DNA of 64,000 bases from positions 124,001 to 188,000 of the forward strand of contig JAQVBU010000001.1 in the NCBI GenBank assembly GCA_028690155.1, given 5' to 3'. Position 1 is the first letter of the stretch. The number at the start of each line of letters is the position of its first letter. Made by a program: the position numbers and the translations under genes. This stretch comes from Alphaproteobacteria bacterium (GTDB lineage: Bacteria > Pseudomonadota > Alphaproteobacteria > UBA9219). This document shows positions 27,706 through 36,080 of this stretch, piece after piece. The notes beneath the pieces are model-generated. The model saw nothing but the letters and a program-made list of their open reading frames with translations. It was not told the DNA's origin and did not search any database.

Positions 27706-28389
27706 ATGAAGAACGTTGTTGGAGAAAGAGGGCGGCGTTGGCTTGAACGCGTGGTGCGCGTGCTGTTGGGGCTTGGCTTTGCCATGGCGGCCGGCGCTTA
27801 TTTCCGAAACAGCTATGCGGCATGGCAGGGGGCGCACGCTCAGGGGCTCGACCACGTCGGCTTGGCGCATGCGCTATCGTCGCTGGCCGTCGCCTTTTAT
27901 ACGGCGTTGATGGCCGGCGTTTATGCCGTGCGTCACGATCCCATCAACAAATTTGCGGGCCTTTTTCCAACAGTGGCGGCGTTTTTGGGCGGCTTCCTGA
28001 TGGTGGCGCTTCTCTTCCTCGATCCGCGCGACGATCTTTCCTTGGGCGCACAGATGACGGCCTTCGCGCTTGTGCTGACGGGGAACGTGGCGTCGTTGAT
28101 CGTTTTATCGCAACTGGGGCGGTCGTTTTCGATCCTTCCCGAAGGACGGAAACTCGTCACGCACGGGATCTATGCCTATGTGCGACACCCGCTTTATGTA
28201 GCCGAAGCGATCGGCACAAGCGGCATCGTGATCCTGTTTTTTTCTCCTGCGGCGTTGGGGCTCTTTGCCGCGCAGTTGGGCTGGCAGTTCGTGCGCATGC
28301 ACTACGAAGAAAAGGTGTTGCGAGAAACGTTCCCCTCCTACGAAGCTTACGCGCGGCGGACCAAGCGGCTACTTCCCGGGGTCTATTGA
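27706..28389 (+). CDS. Isoprenylcysteine/phospholipid methyltransferase-family membrane protein
   Basis: A 227-residue membrane protein with about five TM segments. The C-terminal catalytic part has LVTHGIYAYVRHPLYVAE followed by HYEEKVLRETFPSYEAYARRTKRLLPGVY, the ICMT/PEMT fold signature that binds SAM (RHPxY and EExxL...F..Y..Y). Substrate unknown; bacterial members methylate lipids or other small molecules. ATG 27706 has AAAGGA upstream; a GTG one codon earlier is possible. The stop region overlaps the convergent solute-binding protein gene by 21 bases. Confidence 0.8.
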   Translation: MKNVVGERGRRWLERVVRVLLGLGFAMAAGAYFRNSYAAWQGAHAQGLDHVGLAHALSSLAVAFYTALMAGVYAVRHDPINKFAGLFPTVAAFLGGFLMVALLFLDPRDDLSLGAQMTAFALVLTGNVASLIVLSQLGRSFSILPEGRKLVTHGIYAYVRHPLYVAEAIGTSGIVILFFSPAALGLFAAQLGWQFVRMHYEEKVLRETFPSYEAYARRTKRLLPGVY

Positions 28390-30198
28390 GAACCAGCTGG
28401 GCAAGACGTTGCCGTAAAGCGACAGGGTTTTGGGGTGATTGACGCGTGTCCACGAAGCGATATGATCCGCGCCCTCGTAGTAAAGGGGGACAAAATAGTG
28501 TCCGCGCATCAGCACCCGGTCAAGAGCGCGGGCCGTTGCGACCAACTCTTCGCGCGACGCGGCGTTGGGCAGGGCCGTGGCCAAAGCATCGACCACGGGG
28601 TCGTGCACGCCGGCGTAGTTACGGCTTCCTTGCTGCGCGGCCGACGCCGAGCTCCAAAAATAACTTTGCTCGTTTCCAGGAGAAAGGGAATTGATCCATT
28701 TGTTCGCCGTTACGTCATAGTCGAAGGCGGCGAGCCGCGCTTGATATTGGGCGCTGTCGACGGTGTGAACGGAAGCGTCGATGCCCAAACGGCGCAACGA
28801 CGCTTTCCAGTTCAGGGCAATTTTTTCTTCAACAGGGTCGCTTAAAAGAATTTCGAACGAAACGGGAATCCCCTGGGGCGAGACAAGAACCCCGTCGCGC
28901 AGTTTGTATCCCGCGGCCTTCAAGAGCCGTTCGGCTTTTAAAAGGTTCTTGCGAAATTGCCGTTGGGATTCCGCTTCGGGAGGCCGCACGGACTTTGAGA
29001 AGATGTCTGCGGGCAGATGGGCCTTGAATTTTTCCAAGATGGTCTTTTCAAGTCCTGTAGGAAGCGGGGGCGCGGCGAGTTCGGAATTGGGGAACACGCT
29101 GTTCACGCGCTTCAGCCCCCCATAAAAGAGCGTTTTATTCACCCATGTAAAATCGAATGTGTATTGAAGCGCCTCACGCAGCGCGGGATCGGCAAAAAGA
29201 GGCCGCCGCGTGTTCAGGATGAAGCCGTAAGCGGGCTCGGTCCGTTGGTGGGCCAGTGTTTCAAGCCGTACGCGGCCGTCGCGCGCGGCCGGAAAGTCGT
29301 AGGCCTGCGCCCAATGGGTGGGGCTGGCTTCGGCGCGCAGGTCGTACTGTCCGGCCTTGAAGGCCTGAAGCGCGACGCTGTCATCGCGGTAGAAATCGAC
29401 GCGGATGGTATCGAAATTATAAAGGCCGCAGCGTACGGGGAGATCGTTTCCCCAATAATCTCGGTTGCGCTCGTACACGATGGAGCGACCCGGCTCCACG
29501 CTTTTGATGCGGTAAGGGCCCGATCCCACGGGAGGGTGCAGGCTGGTTTCGTTGAACGGTCTGTTTTTCCAATCGTGTTCGGGAACGATCGGCATTAAGC
29601 CCATAATTAAAGGCATTTCCCGGTCGATCGAGCCATCGGGGTTCGGCTTGAAAAGAAATTCGACGCGAGAAGGGGAAAGTTTTTTAGCGACCGAGACTTT
29701 TTTATAATAGGTACGATGGTTGGGCCGGCCTTTGTCACGCAAGGACCGGAAGGAAAACAAAACGTCGTCGGCCGTCACGGGCGTGCCGTCGGAAAAACGG
29801 GCTTTGGGGTTTAGGTTGAAGATGATGCCCGAGCGATCCTTGGCCACGTTGACGCTTTGCGCGATCTGGCCATAGAGCGTAAACGGTTCGTCCCATCCGC
29901 GAGTCATCAGGCTTTCGTAGATCAGCGACATGACCCCTGAGTTTACTCCCAAAGGCGCCTGCCCCCTGACGATAAACGGGTTTAGGCTGTCGAACGTCCC
30001 TGTCGCGCCGAGCGTAAGGGTTCCGCCTTGCGGCGCGTGCGGATCGGCATAGTGAAAACAGGAAAAGCCTTCCGGATAAAGGGGGCGGTCGACCATGGCC
30101 AGCGCGTGCTGCGAGGGGAGAAACGTGGCGGCCCAACAGGGCGTCGGCGCGCCCGCGAGGGCCGCAAGACAAAAAAAAGCGCAAAAGAAACGTTTCAC
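28369..30198 (-). CDS. ABC transporter periplasmic solute-binding protein, family 5 (YejA-like)
   Basis: A 609-residue periplasmic binding protein with an N-terminal signal peptide (KRFFCAFFCLAALAGAPTPCWA). Family 5 (oligopeptide/nickel/microcin) marks are LYESLMTRGWDEP, the FNLNPKARFSDGTPVTADDVLFSFRSL stretch, PVGSGPYRIKSVEPGRSIVYERNRDYWG and the long C-terminal lobe. The wording around LIYESLM and VGSGPYRI is like YejA. GTG 30198 is supported by a GAGGG site; upstream sequence in frame is the icmT gene. No permease or ATPase genes are adjacent. Confidence 0.88.
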   Translation of the reverse strand: MKRFFCAFFCLAALAGAPTPCWAATFLPSQHALAMVDRPLYPEGFSCFHYADPHAPQGGTLTLGATGTFDSLNPFIVRGQAPLGVNSGVMSLIYESLMTRGWDEPFTLYGQIAQSVNVAKDRSGIIFNLNPKARFSDGTPVTADDVLFSFRSLRDKGRPNHRTYYKKVSVAKKLSPSRVEFLFKPNPDGSIDREMPLIMGLMPIVPEHDWKNRPFNETSLHPPVGSGPYRIKSVEPGRSIVYERNRDYWGNDLPVRCGLYNFDTIRVDFYRDDSVALQAFKAGQYDLRAEASPTHWAQAYDFPAARDGRVRLETLAHQRTEPAYGFILNTRRPLFADPALREALQYTFDFTWVNKTLFYGGLKRVNSVFPNSELAAPPLPTGLEKTILEKFKAHLPADIFSKSVRPPEAESQRQFRKNLLKAERLLKAAGYKLRDGVLVSPQGIPVSFEILLSDPVEEKIALNWKASLRRLGIDASVHTVDSAQYQARLAAFDYDVTANKWINSLSPGNEQSYFWSSASAAQQGSRNYAGVHDPVVDALATALPNAASREELVATARALDRVLMRGHYFVPLYYEGADHIASWTRVNHPKTLSLYGNVLPSWFSIDPGK

Positions 30199-30224
30199 AA
30201 AGCCCTCATAAGCGTCCGCGCGAA

Positions 30225-30491
30225 TTACTCGAAATCGATCGACGTGCGCCTGTCGGTTTTGATGAAAGCCGGCCGACGTCGCCCCAGAAACCATGACCGT
30301 GCGGCGCGCAAAGCGGATTCAAACGTCAAGCCACGGCGTTCGACAATCCAAAAAATCGCCATGATGACCAGCGCGAAGATAAACGTCCACAGCCGGGCAT
30401 GAATGAGAAAAAGAAACACGGATGCAAAAGCGCGCGCGTCCAGCGCGAAGAAGCGAGCCTGTTTTTGAGAATTGCGCCAGTGAATAGCCAT
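30225..30491 (-). CDS. icmT: IcmT/TraK family protein of type IVB secretion system
   Basis: An 88-residue inner-membrane protein. HWRNSQKQARFFALDARA, then LFLIHARLWTFIFALVIMAIFWIVERRGLTFESALRAAR and the LGRRRPA tail match IcmT of Legionella Dot/Icm and TraK of IncI plasmids residue class by residue class. It has two close TM segments. It is 92 bases downstream of dotB, the same order as traJ-traK. Role in the T4BSS: essential small membrane subunit, reported in Legionella to affect egress. The best single marker that this cluster is a true Dot/Icm system. Confidence 0.85.
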   Translation of the reverse strand: MAIHWRNSQKQARFFALDARAFASVFLFLIHARLWTFIFALVIMAIFWIVERRGLTFESALRAARSWFLGRRRPAFIKTDRRTSIDFE

Positions 30492-30583
30492 AAAGCGTCA
30501 TGGGGTTGAAGAAAAAAGAAAGCCCAGTCCAAACCCTAGCACAAACGTCGCCGCAAGGCACGACCGGATGCCCAAAAGAGATG

Positions 30584-31789
30584 TTAAAACCCGCTTAGAT
30601 CGTCGTCGAGGCCTTCTTGGTCATCCTCGGCCGTAAAGCCCTTGGTCAAAAGCAGATACGTACGGCGGTCAATCGTGCCGTTTTCGAAAGCGTGCGTTGC
30701 GGTTTGCTCCATGGTTTGGCCCGAACGAAGCAGAAGCCGCTGCGTTTCGGTGGTCCAGCGTTCGATCGGCATGTCCAGAAGCGTTTCGCGGATCTTTTCG
30801 TCGAAGACCAAAAATTCGCGCAAGCCTACGCGTCCGCCGCCGACTTTGGGGACCAGCGACTGGGTAACGATAAGCCGCAGCGTCTCCATCATGGCATAGG
30901 CCCGTTCCGACCTTTCGGCCGGATCGAAAACGCTGATCATGCGGCGGATGGTTGCCGCCACGCCGAGCGTGTGGGCGGTCGAGAAGACAAGGTGCCCCGT
31001 TTGCCCGGCTTCGATCGCGGCGGAAACGGTTTCCCGGTCTCGGGCCTCGCCGACAAGGATGATATTGGGTTTGCGGCGCAAGGCGTTACGGACGCCCTGC
31101 GCGAAAGAGGGAAGATGCCGGGGAATCTCCGTTTGTGCGACCAAAGACCGGTCTCCGACGATGGCGTCATAGACGTATTCGATGGGCGCTTCGTAGGTCA
31201 GCATTTTACCGCATCCCCGCGCACGTTCGATCAGCATGCGGCAGCCGGCGGCCAAAAGGGTCGTCTTGCCGCTTCCCGTAGGCCCGGTTACAAGGATTAG
31301 CCCCTGATGCGGCGACCAGTTCTCGATAATCTCCGGCTCGATGCCTAAATCCGCCATTTTGGGGGGAAGGTTAGGAAGGGTCCGTAAGGTGATTTGAACG
31401 GAATCCCGCCCCCGGCTTAAAATGGCCGTGATGTTGACGCGAAACCGCATGCGCGTTGAACGATCGGGGCGAATTTCGTAAGAAAGATCCAGATCGCTTC
31501 CCGCCGCAAGTTTGGCCTGAGCATCGGTTCCGTAGATTTTGTTGAGAAGGCAGACGATGTCCGCGCTGTCGAGCGCCCGTCGCGTTACGGGGTGAAGCAT
31601 GCCGTCTACTTCAATGTAAACCGGGCGGTCGGTTTGGAGAGAGGTATCGCTAGCCCCTTTTTGGACACACCACAGAAGCAGCGCGTCGACATTCTCTTCG
31701 GCCATGCGCAGGGGTTCGTCCGGCCATGTTCCAAGAGCATGCGGCGAAACGGCCTCTTTGAAAGAATCTAACGGCTGGTCGGAGTCCAT
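30584..31789 (-). CDS. dotB: Type IVB secretion ATPase DotB (PilT/TraJ-like)
   Basis: A 401-residue hexameric secretion ATPase. GLILVTGPTGSGKTTLLAAG is Walker A; IILVGEARDRETVSAAIEAGQTGHLVFSTAHT contains the Asp and His boxes of the PilT/VirB11 superfamily. The N-terminal PAS-like domain (KGASDTSLQTDRPVYIEVDGMLHPVTRR) is that of DotB/TraJ rather than of PilT. It energises the cytoplasmic face of the Dot/Icm channel. ATG 31789 overlaps the dotC stop by 22 bases. Confidence 0.9.
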   Translation of the reverse strand: MDSDQPLDSFKEAVSPHALGTWPDEPLRMAEENVDALLLWCVQKGASDTSLQTDRPVYIEVDGMLHPVTRRALDSADIVCLLNKIYGTDAQAKLAAGSDLDLSYEIRPDRSTRMRFRVNITAILSRGRDSVQITLRTLPNLPPKMADLGIEPEIIENWSPHQGLILVTGPTGSGKTTLLAAGCRMLIERARGCGKMLTYEAPIEYVYDAIVGDRSLVAQTEIPRHLPSFAQGVRNALRRKPNIILVGEARDRETVSAAIEAGQTGHLVFSTAHTLGVAATIRRMISVFDPAERSERAYAMMETLRLIVTQSLVPKVGGGRVGLREFLVFDEKIRETLLDMPIERWTTETQRLLLRSGQTMEQTATHAFENGTIDRRTYLLLTKGFTAEDDQEGLDDDLSGF

Positions 31790-32682
31790 TCACTGCTCCG
31801 CGAAATAAGAGTGGACTGGCCGGTAATGGTGACGCCGCGGTCGCCGATGCGCATTTCACGCCCGCCGCCTGTTACGCCACGATTGTCGGCCAAGGCAAAA
31901 GGCGGCGAGATCATGCCTTGAGCCAAAAGCTCCCGGTAACGGATCATGCCGACATAGTCATTCGTCAGGCGGTCGATATCGTACTCGAAGATTTCCTCGG
32001 CTTGGCGAAGGCCGTGGTCCCATCCCTGTTCGACATAGGTAACCCACGTTTCCTTCTCTTCGTCGCTTTTAGGAAGAAGAATGGTGGCCGGCGGATCGAC
32101 TTTGCCCCAATCGCGCTCTAAATAAAGGCGCCAGTTGCGGGGCGCGGTCACAATGCGCGCAACCTGATTGATGCGATAGATGCGGTCGGCTACGGCGGCG
32201 GCTTGTCCGCCTGCGCTGACGATGACGGCCTGCTGCGCCTCGGAAACGATGGGGGGCTCGATCAAAAGACCGGACGGCGCGGCGATCAAAAGCCGCGAGA
32301 AGTCGAAGGCCTTGGACAGGCTGTTATCATATTCGGCCAAGCGGCGCTGAATTTGGAACGTCCGGTACGCCAAGCCGCCTCGTGCGCCGAAGGACAACGC
32401 GGCCTCGCGCGTGGCGTCGGTGCGGATTTGAAGCCCTAAATTGTGGACGTCAAAAGTTTCGTCCTCGTTCTCCAACGCCATCTGCTGCAATTCTCGAAGC
32501 CCCGGAGGCGGAGGAGACGACGTCTCCTCGCTCGAAAAGTCTTGTGTGCTTAAAACATCGCCGCCTTGGCCGAGATTGAGGATGTTCGACGGATCGAGGG
32601 CACACGCGGCCCTCGGCGCGGCGACGAGCGCGAGAAGGGCGACAAGACAGCCAATTTTAGCGCGATTGATCTGCGGCGGCAT
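31768..32682 (-). CDS. dotC: Type IVB secretion outer-membrane core protein DotC (TraI-like)
   Basis: A 304-residue exported protein. After a signal peptide (IGCLVALLALVAAPRAACA) come the DotC-family marks LQQMALENEDETFDVHNLGLQIRTDATREAALSFGARGGLAYR, SGLLIEPPIVSEAQ, and APRNWRLYLERDW. The Legionella protein is a lipoprotein; here no lipobox cysteine sits at the cleavage point (CALDPS has a Cys two residues before), so lipidation is uncertain. It works with DotD and DotH in the outer-membrane ring. ATG 32682 overlaps dotD by 26 bases. Confidence 0.88.
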   Translation of the reverse strand: MPPQINRAKIGCLVALLALVAAPRAACALDPSNILNLGQGGDVLSTQDFSSEETSSPPPPGLRELQQMALENEDETFDVHNLGLQIRTDATREAALSFGARGGLAYRTFQIQRRLAEYDNSLSKAFDFSRLLIAAPSGLLIEPPIVSEAQQAVIVSAGGQAAAVADRIYRINQVARIVTAPRNWRLYLERDWGKVDPPATILLPKSDEEKETWVTYVEQGWDHGLRQAEEIFEYDIDRLTNDYVGMIRYRELLAQGMISPPFALADNRGVTGGGREMRIGDRGVTITGQSTLISRSSEWTPTSR

Positions 32683-33334
32683 AACGGACCTCGACGACAC
32701 CTTGGTTTTGATTGACGAGAAGATCGGCGCGTGAGCCGGCCTGCAAGCCTATATTGCGGAGAACATAAAGAATGGGTTGTTGATACGCGTCGATGTTGAC
32801 GACCAAAGGCGCAGCAGGCGCCCGTCCACTGACGCGGAAATGCAGACCGGCGCGCTCGGCGAGAACGCGGGCGGCTTGATCGATGGGGCCGGACCAACGC
32901 AAGGAAACCGGCTGCATGATGGCGCCCGATGCGTTGCCAAAATCTTTTTGAGCCTGCGGAACGGCGGGGTTTCTATGTTGTTCGATGGCCGCGATGCGAT
33001 CGAGCGCTTCGGCGGCTTTGTTGGCGGCTTGCGCCAATTTGATTGAAACGATATCGGGTTGAGTGGCCAAGGGTTTCGGTGCCGGCTCGTCGGACTGCTG
33101 GGCCGGCGCTGTCGATTCAACGACCGGGGGCTGAACGGCAACCGGCGTCGCGACGGCCGCCGCCGCGGGCTGTACGCCTTGGGCGTATGGGGTTGGTGCA
33201 GGAGGAACGTACTGGGCCGGTGCCGCGGTCTGTTCCTGTTGACCGGTCAGATAATACCAGCCGCTGCGAACGTCGTTGCATCCCGCCAGCGCGAGGGCGA
33301 TGCCGGAAACCATGAGAACTTTTGTTTTTGTCAT
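32657..33334 (-). CDS. dotD: Type IVB secretion lipoprotein DotD (TraH-like)
   Basis: A 225-residue lipoprotein with lipobox LAGC (Cys19). A Pro/Ala/Val-rich linker (residues 35-95) is followed by a helical segment and a compact C-terminal domain with VSLRWSGPIDQAARVLAERAGLHFRVSG and QPILYVLRNIGLQAGSRADLLV, which resembles the secretin N0 fold found in DotD. It anchors DotH in the outer membrane. First of dotD-C-B-icmT. Confidence 0.85.
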   Translation of the reverse strand: MTKTKVLMVSGIALALAGCNDVRSGWYYLTGQQEQTAAPAQYVPPAPTPYAQGVQPAAAAVATPVAVQPPVVESTAPAQQSDEPAPKPLATQPDIVSIKLAQAANKAAEALDRIAAIEQHRNPAVPQAQKDFGNASGAIMQPVSLRWSGPIDQAARVLAERAGLHFRVSGRAPAAPLVVNIDAYQQPILYVLRNIGLQAGSRADLLVNQNQGVVEVRYAAADQSR

Positions 33335-33389
33335 CGGTGCGATCCGCCTAGTTTAACTTGCTTATTCATAGCTTACCCTTTCAGGGGGT

Positions 33390-33656
33390 TCAATCCTGAT
33401 GTTTTAGTAAATGAAGCGCAAAACCAATGAGGCATGCGCCGATGAAGCCGAGAACAGCGCCTGAGAACAGCTTCCCCGACAACAGCAGGGAGAGTGCAAT
33501 GACAAGGAACAGACTGGCGCCTATGCCATAAATAATCGTTGCGTTTGGCAGTGATTGAGGGGGTTGCGGCGTTTTTGCCGAAGGCGTCGTTAACGATGTT
33601 TTGCCCCGTTTATTTTGGATCGCCGGAAGAAACAGTTTCTTAACGATGTTTTTCAT
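33390..33656 (-). CDS. Small two-TM membrane protein in T4BSS cluster
   Basis: An 88-residue protein that I do not recognise. The N-terminus is basic and polar (KKLFLPAIQNKRGKTS, then a Pro/Ser-rich stretch). Two adjacent hydrophobic helices follow (about residues 40-60 and 63-82). ATG 33656 overlaps the transglycosylase stop by one base (TGATG), so it is translated with it. It sits between the transglycosylase and dotD, so a role as an inner-membrane accessory of the secretion system is likely but unproved. Confidence 0.6.
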   Translation of the reverse strand: MKNIVKKLFLPAIQNKRGKTSLTTPSAKTPQPPQSLPNATIIYGIGASLFLVIALSLLLSGKLFSGAVLGFIGACLIGFALHLLKHQD

Positions 33657-34120
33657 CAAGAGCCCCCTCCTTGGTTGGGTGAGGGGGGCTGCGCTTTGGC
33701 GCCTGAGGCCCGCGCGATCAGGCCCTTGTTGTCAAGAACGGCCAAGACTTTGTTGGCATAGGGAATGCCGTGTTTGGGCGTGGTGGAATGGTAAGCGGCG
33801 ACACCCTCCCACAGGCTTCCGGCGGCGTCGATTTTCTGGCGCAGAATCCATGTGGCGACATGGACGTTGACGCATCCGTCATCGCGCACCCACGAGCGCG
33901 CCGTTTTTTCGCTAACCTTCCAAGCCTTTTGAAGTTCGGGCAGCCAGCGCGTGTTGACCTGCATCGGCCCCAGATCGTACGTTCCGTTTTTGTTTGGCCC
34001 GACTTCTTGGCCTATTCGCCCGCCTTCGACGTTCATGATGCCGATGACGATGGCCTCAGGAACCTGATAGGTGCTTGCCGCAAGAAGAACGCACGCGGCG
34101 AAGGTTTGAGCGGTCAGCAT
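33656..34120 (-). CDS. VirB1-like lytic transglycosylase (SLT domain) of T4BSS cluster
   Basis: A 154-residue protein with SLT-fold landmarks: the catalytic Glu in IGIMNVEGGRIG (about residue 32), the DLGPMQVNTRW motif, and the AAYHSTTPKHG segment. The first 15-20 residues are hydrophobic and may be a signal peptide. Such enzymes open peptidoglycan for assembly of secretion machines. Three bases follow the upstream gene's stop, so it is coupled. Pro/Gln/Gly-rich end. Confidence 0.8.
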   Translation of the reverse strand: MLTAQTFAACVLLAASTYQVPEAIVIGIMNVEGGRIGQEVGPNKNGTYDLGPMQVNTRWLPELQKAWKVSEKTARSWVRDDGCVNVHVATWILRQKIDAAGSLWEGVAAYHSTTPKHGIPYANKVLAVLDNKGLIARASGAKAQPPSPNQGGGS

Positions 34121-34123
34121 GGA

Positions 34124-34933
34124 CTACCATCCTCCGACATCAAGCCGCGCGGATTCCGGCACGTCAAGGTACGTTGCCAGTGTTGCCAGCATAGCCATGC
34201 GTTGGTTAAAAGCTTGCCAAACGTTTTGCATGGGCACGATTTGTCCATGCTTGGCGAAGTAGGCGGCCCGTTCCTCGGCCGGCATATACAAAAGGCGATC
34301 CGCTTCCGTAAAGTGGGCGTCGGTGTAAATTTGTCCCGCCGCTTTCAAAACGTTCCAGCATAAAAGACGCCATTCTTCGGGCGATGCGCCGGTCGGCGCG
34401 AGGGCGCGTGTGACTTGATCGGCTGTTTTGACAAGCGCCCCCGAAACTTCGGCCAGAAGAGCGTGCTCGGAACGGCCAAAAGAATACTGTGCGACGGCGT
34501 TTACAACAGGAACCATGGCCTCCAGCATCTTGGCGCGGAACGTCGCAACCGTATTGGGAACGGCTTCTTTTCCCGAGGGGATTTGGGACTTAAATTTTCC
34601 TTGGAGATCAACAGCGACCGAGGCGATATGCTCGGCTTCCTCTTCGCTTAGGGGCCGGCCCGAAGCTTTGAACGCGTTGCTGACGACCGTTGCGGCCGAT
34701 CCGACAAGAGCCCAGCGAACCCAGGCATCAATTTCGTCTTCGCTGGCGCCAACCCCTTCGGCCATCTTTTGGCTTAAAAGAACCGTGCTTTCGATAAGAG
34801 GGTCAAGGGCCTCGACATCAACCCCTTCCTTGTTTTCTGAGGGGGCGCTGATAGCCTGCAATAAAGGCATACCTAATTGTCGGAAAGCCAGAACAAGCGT
34901 TTGCATTCGCGACGCTTCGGAATTTTCATCCAT
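34124..34933 (-). CDS. Hypothetical helical protein at head of T4BSS operon
   Basis: A 269-residue acidic, mostly helical cytoplasmic protein with no signal peptide or TM segment. I do not recognise a family. Ala-rich amphipathic helices run throughout (KMAEGVGASEDEIDAWVRWALVGSAATVVSNAFKA). It is first in the minus-strand run that continues into the transglycosylase, the small membrane protein and dotDCB-icmT. It may be a T4BSS-associated cytosolic factor or chaperone; this rests on position only. Confidence 0.6.
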   Translation of the reverse strand: MDENSEASRMQTLVLAFRQLGMPLLQAISAPSENKEGVDVEALDPLIESTVLLSQKMAEGVGASEDEIDAWVRWALVGSAATVVSNAFKASGRPLSEEEAEHIASVAVDLQGKFKSQIPSGKEAVPNTVATFRAKMLEAMVPVVNAVAQYSFGRSEHALLAEVSGALVKTADQVTRALAPTGASPEEWRLLCWNVLKAAGQIYTDAHFTEADRLLYMPAEERAAYFAKHGQIVPMQNVWQAFNQRMAMLATLATYLDVPESARLDVGGW

Positions 34934-35293
34934 GTCAAATCCTCTAACAGCAAAAAACAGCCAGCGTTGCGCAAAAAAACCGCAAAGGGCAAAACACTAT
35001 AAAGCCCTTCGATGATTGCGTGAAGCCCTGTTTTTTAGGGACAATCTTGCCCAAGCGTGCCACGGAAACCTTAGGAAATCGTGAAAGAAGGCCGCGCCCG
35101 CGGCTTTCTTGAGCGCGCGCTTATTAACTGTTTGTTTTAATTTGATTTTTGTTTTTTCTTTCCACATCGTTTCTTGGGCGTCCGCCACGGTGGGGTGGAC
35201 ATAAATAAAGAAAGTCTCAATCCTTTTTTTTTACTTTCTTATGGACGGCTCTTTAATTTTTTAGGAGCATGAAACGGAAATGGGGACAAAATT

Positions 35294-35773
35294 ATGAAAA
35301 AACTTTTGCAAACAATGACAGCGCTGGGCCTTGTCGGCCTTCTTGTCGCGCCTCTTCCGGCCTCGGCCGCATGCCGGGCGCTGACCTGTCTTGGCGGGCT
35401 TCTTCAAGCCGATCCGGATGTTCCTGAAAAAATTCATCGCTATGGGGGGGCGGCCTGTAACAACAACGAGACCAAAACATTTTTTCATACGTGCGGTTAC
35501 GTGGAAGAATGCGATGACGACGATTGCTATATTGTCCTTGATGCCTCGGCGACCCGGTCTTGCCGTAAATCGTACCTGTCCAGTGCCTGCATTACGCCGG
35601 AAAGCGCGACCAAGGATGCGGCGTGGGTCACCGCCATAGGAGGGAGTAAGTACGGGGCTGCCGCGGAAATCACGTGGTCCGACGGCAACAGCATAACCGA
35701 AGGCGGGTGGAAGTGCCCCGGCTCGGCGCCGGATACCGGATGTTATGTTATGGGCATGAAGGACGACGATTAA
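35294..35773 (+). CDS. Secreted cysteine-rich protein of unknown function
   Basis: A 159-residue protein with a clear Sec signal (KKLLQTMTALGLVGLLVAPLPASA|A). The mature part has twelve Cys residues spread throughout (ACRALTCLGG, ACNNN, TCGYVEECDDDDCY, SCRKSYLSSACIT, KCPGSAPDTGCY), suggesting multiple disulfides in the periplasm or outside. An acidic tail (MKDDD) ends it. A hairpin terminator follows at 35,816. It lies divergent from the T4BSS operon. It is a candidate secreted factor, but no family is recognised. Confidence 0.7.
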   Translation: MKKLLQTMTALGLVGLLVAPLPASAACRALTCLGGLLQADPDVPEKIHRYGGAACNNNETKTFFHTCGYVEECDDDDCYIVLDASATRSCRKSYLSSACITPESATKDAAWVTAIGGSKYGAAAEITWSDGNSITEGGWKCPGSAPDTGCYVMGMKDDD

Positions 35774-35815
35774 GCCGATTTCGTAGGCCCGCTCCCTTCA
35801 AACAGCGATCAAAAA

Positions 35816-35849
35816 GAAAGGACGCCTTGCCTTTGCTCGGCGTCCTTTC
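35816..35849 (+). terminator. Intrinsic-type terminator after cysteine-rich protein gene
   Basis: A perfect 11-bp stem (GAAAGGACGCC with GGCGTCCTTTC) and a 12-base loop lie 42 bases after the stop codon, followed by a short T-containing stretch. Confidence 0.65.
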
Positions 35850-35856
35850 GCTTCTT

Positions 35857-36080
35857 AGGGCCTTTTCCGGAAAGGTTGGCTCTTTTTGCGCGGGCGGTAA
35901 AAGCGCTAAGCTTTTGATTGCCGTGCCGATTGTAAAAACAGGCTTTAGGCCCTTTTTTATCCTCGCGAAAGCTCGGACTTCGTAGGACCTTCGGTCCTGC
36001 TACGCGCCAAACGCCCTTGGTGTTTGGTCACGTGAACGGTTGTCGTCAAAAGATGCCAACCTTATCGCAATCGGCTCTAG
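35857..36080. repeat. Intergenic hairpin repeat, copy C (with inner insertion)
   Basis: GGGCCTTTTCC, then GCGCGGGCGG, AAAGCGCTAAGCTTTTGATTGCCGTGCCGATT, and later GTGAACGGTTGTCGTCAAAAG and CAATCGGCTCTAG align piecewise with copy B and copy A. Relative to B about 90 bases are inserted between GCCGATT and CACGTGAAC. It fills the gap between convergent genes. Confidence 0.6.

Noticed and set aside
34997..35188. 63-codon minus-strand ORF upstream of the T4BSS operon
   Set aside because: GTG start without a ribosome site, basic low-information product and no neighbours that depend on it. It could be real but I cannot support it.
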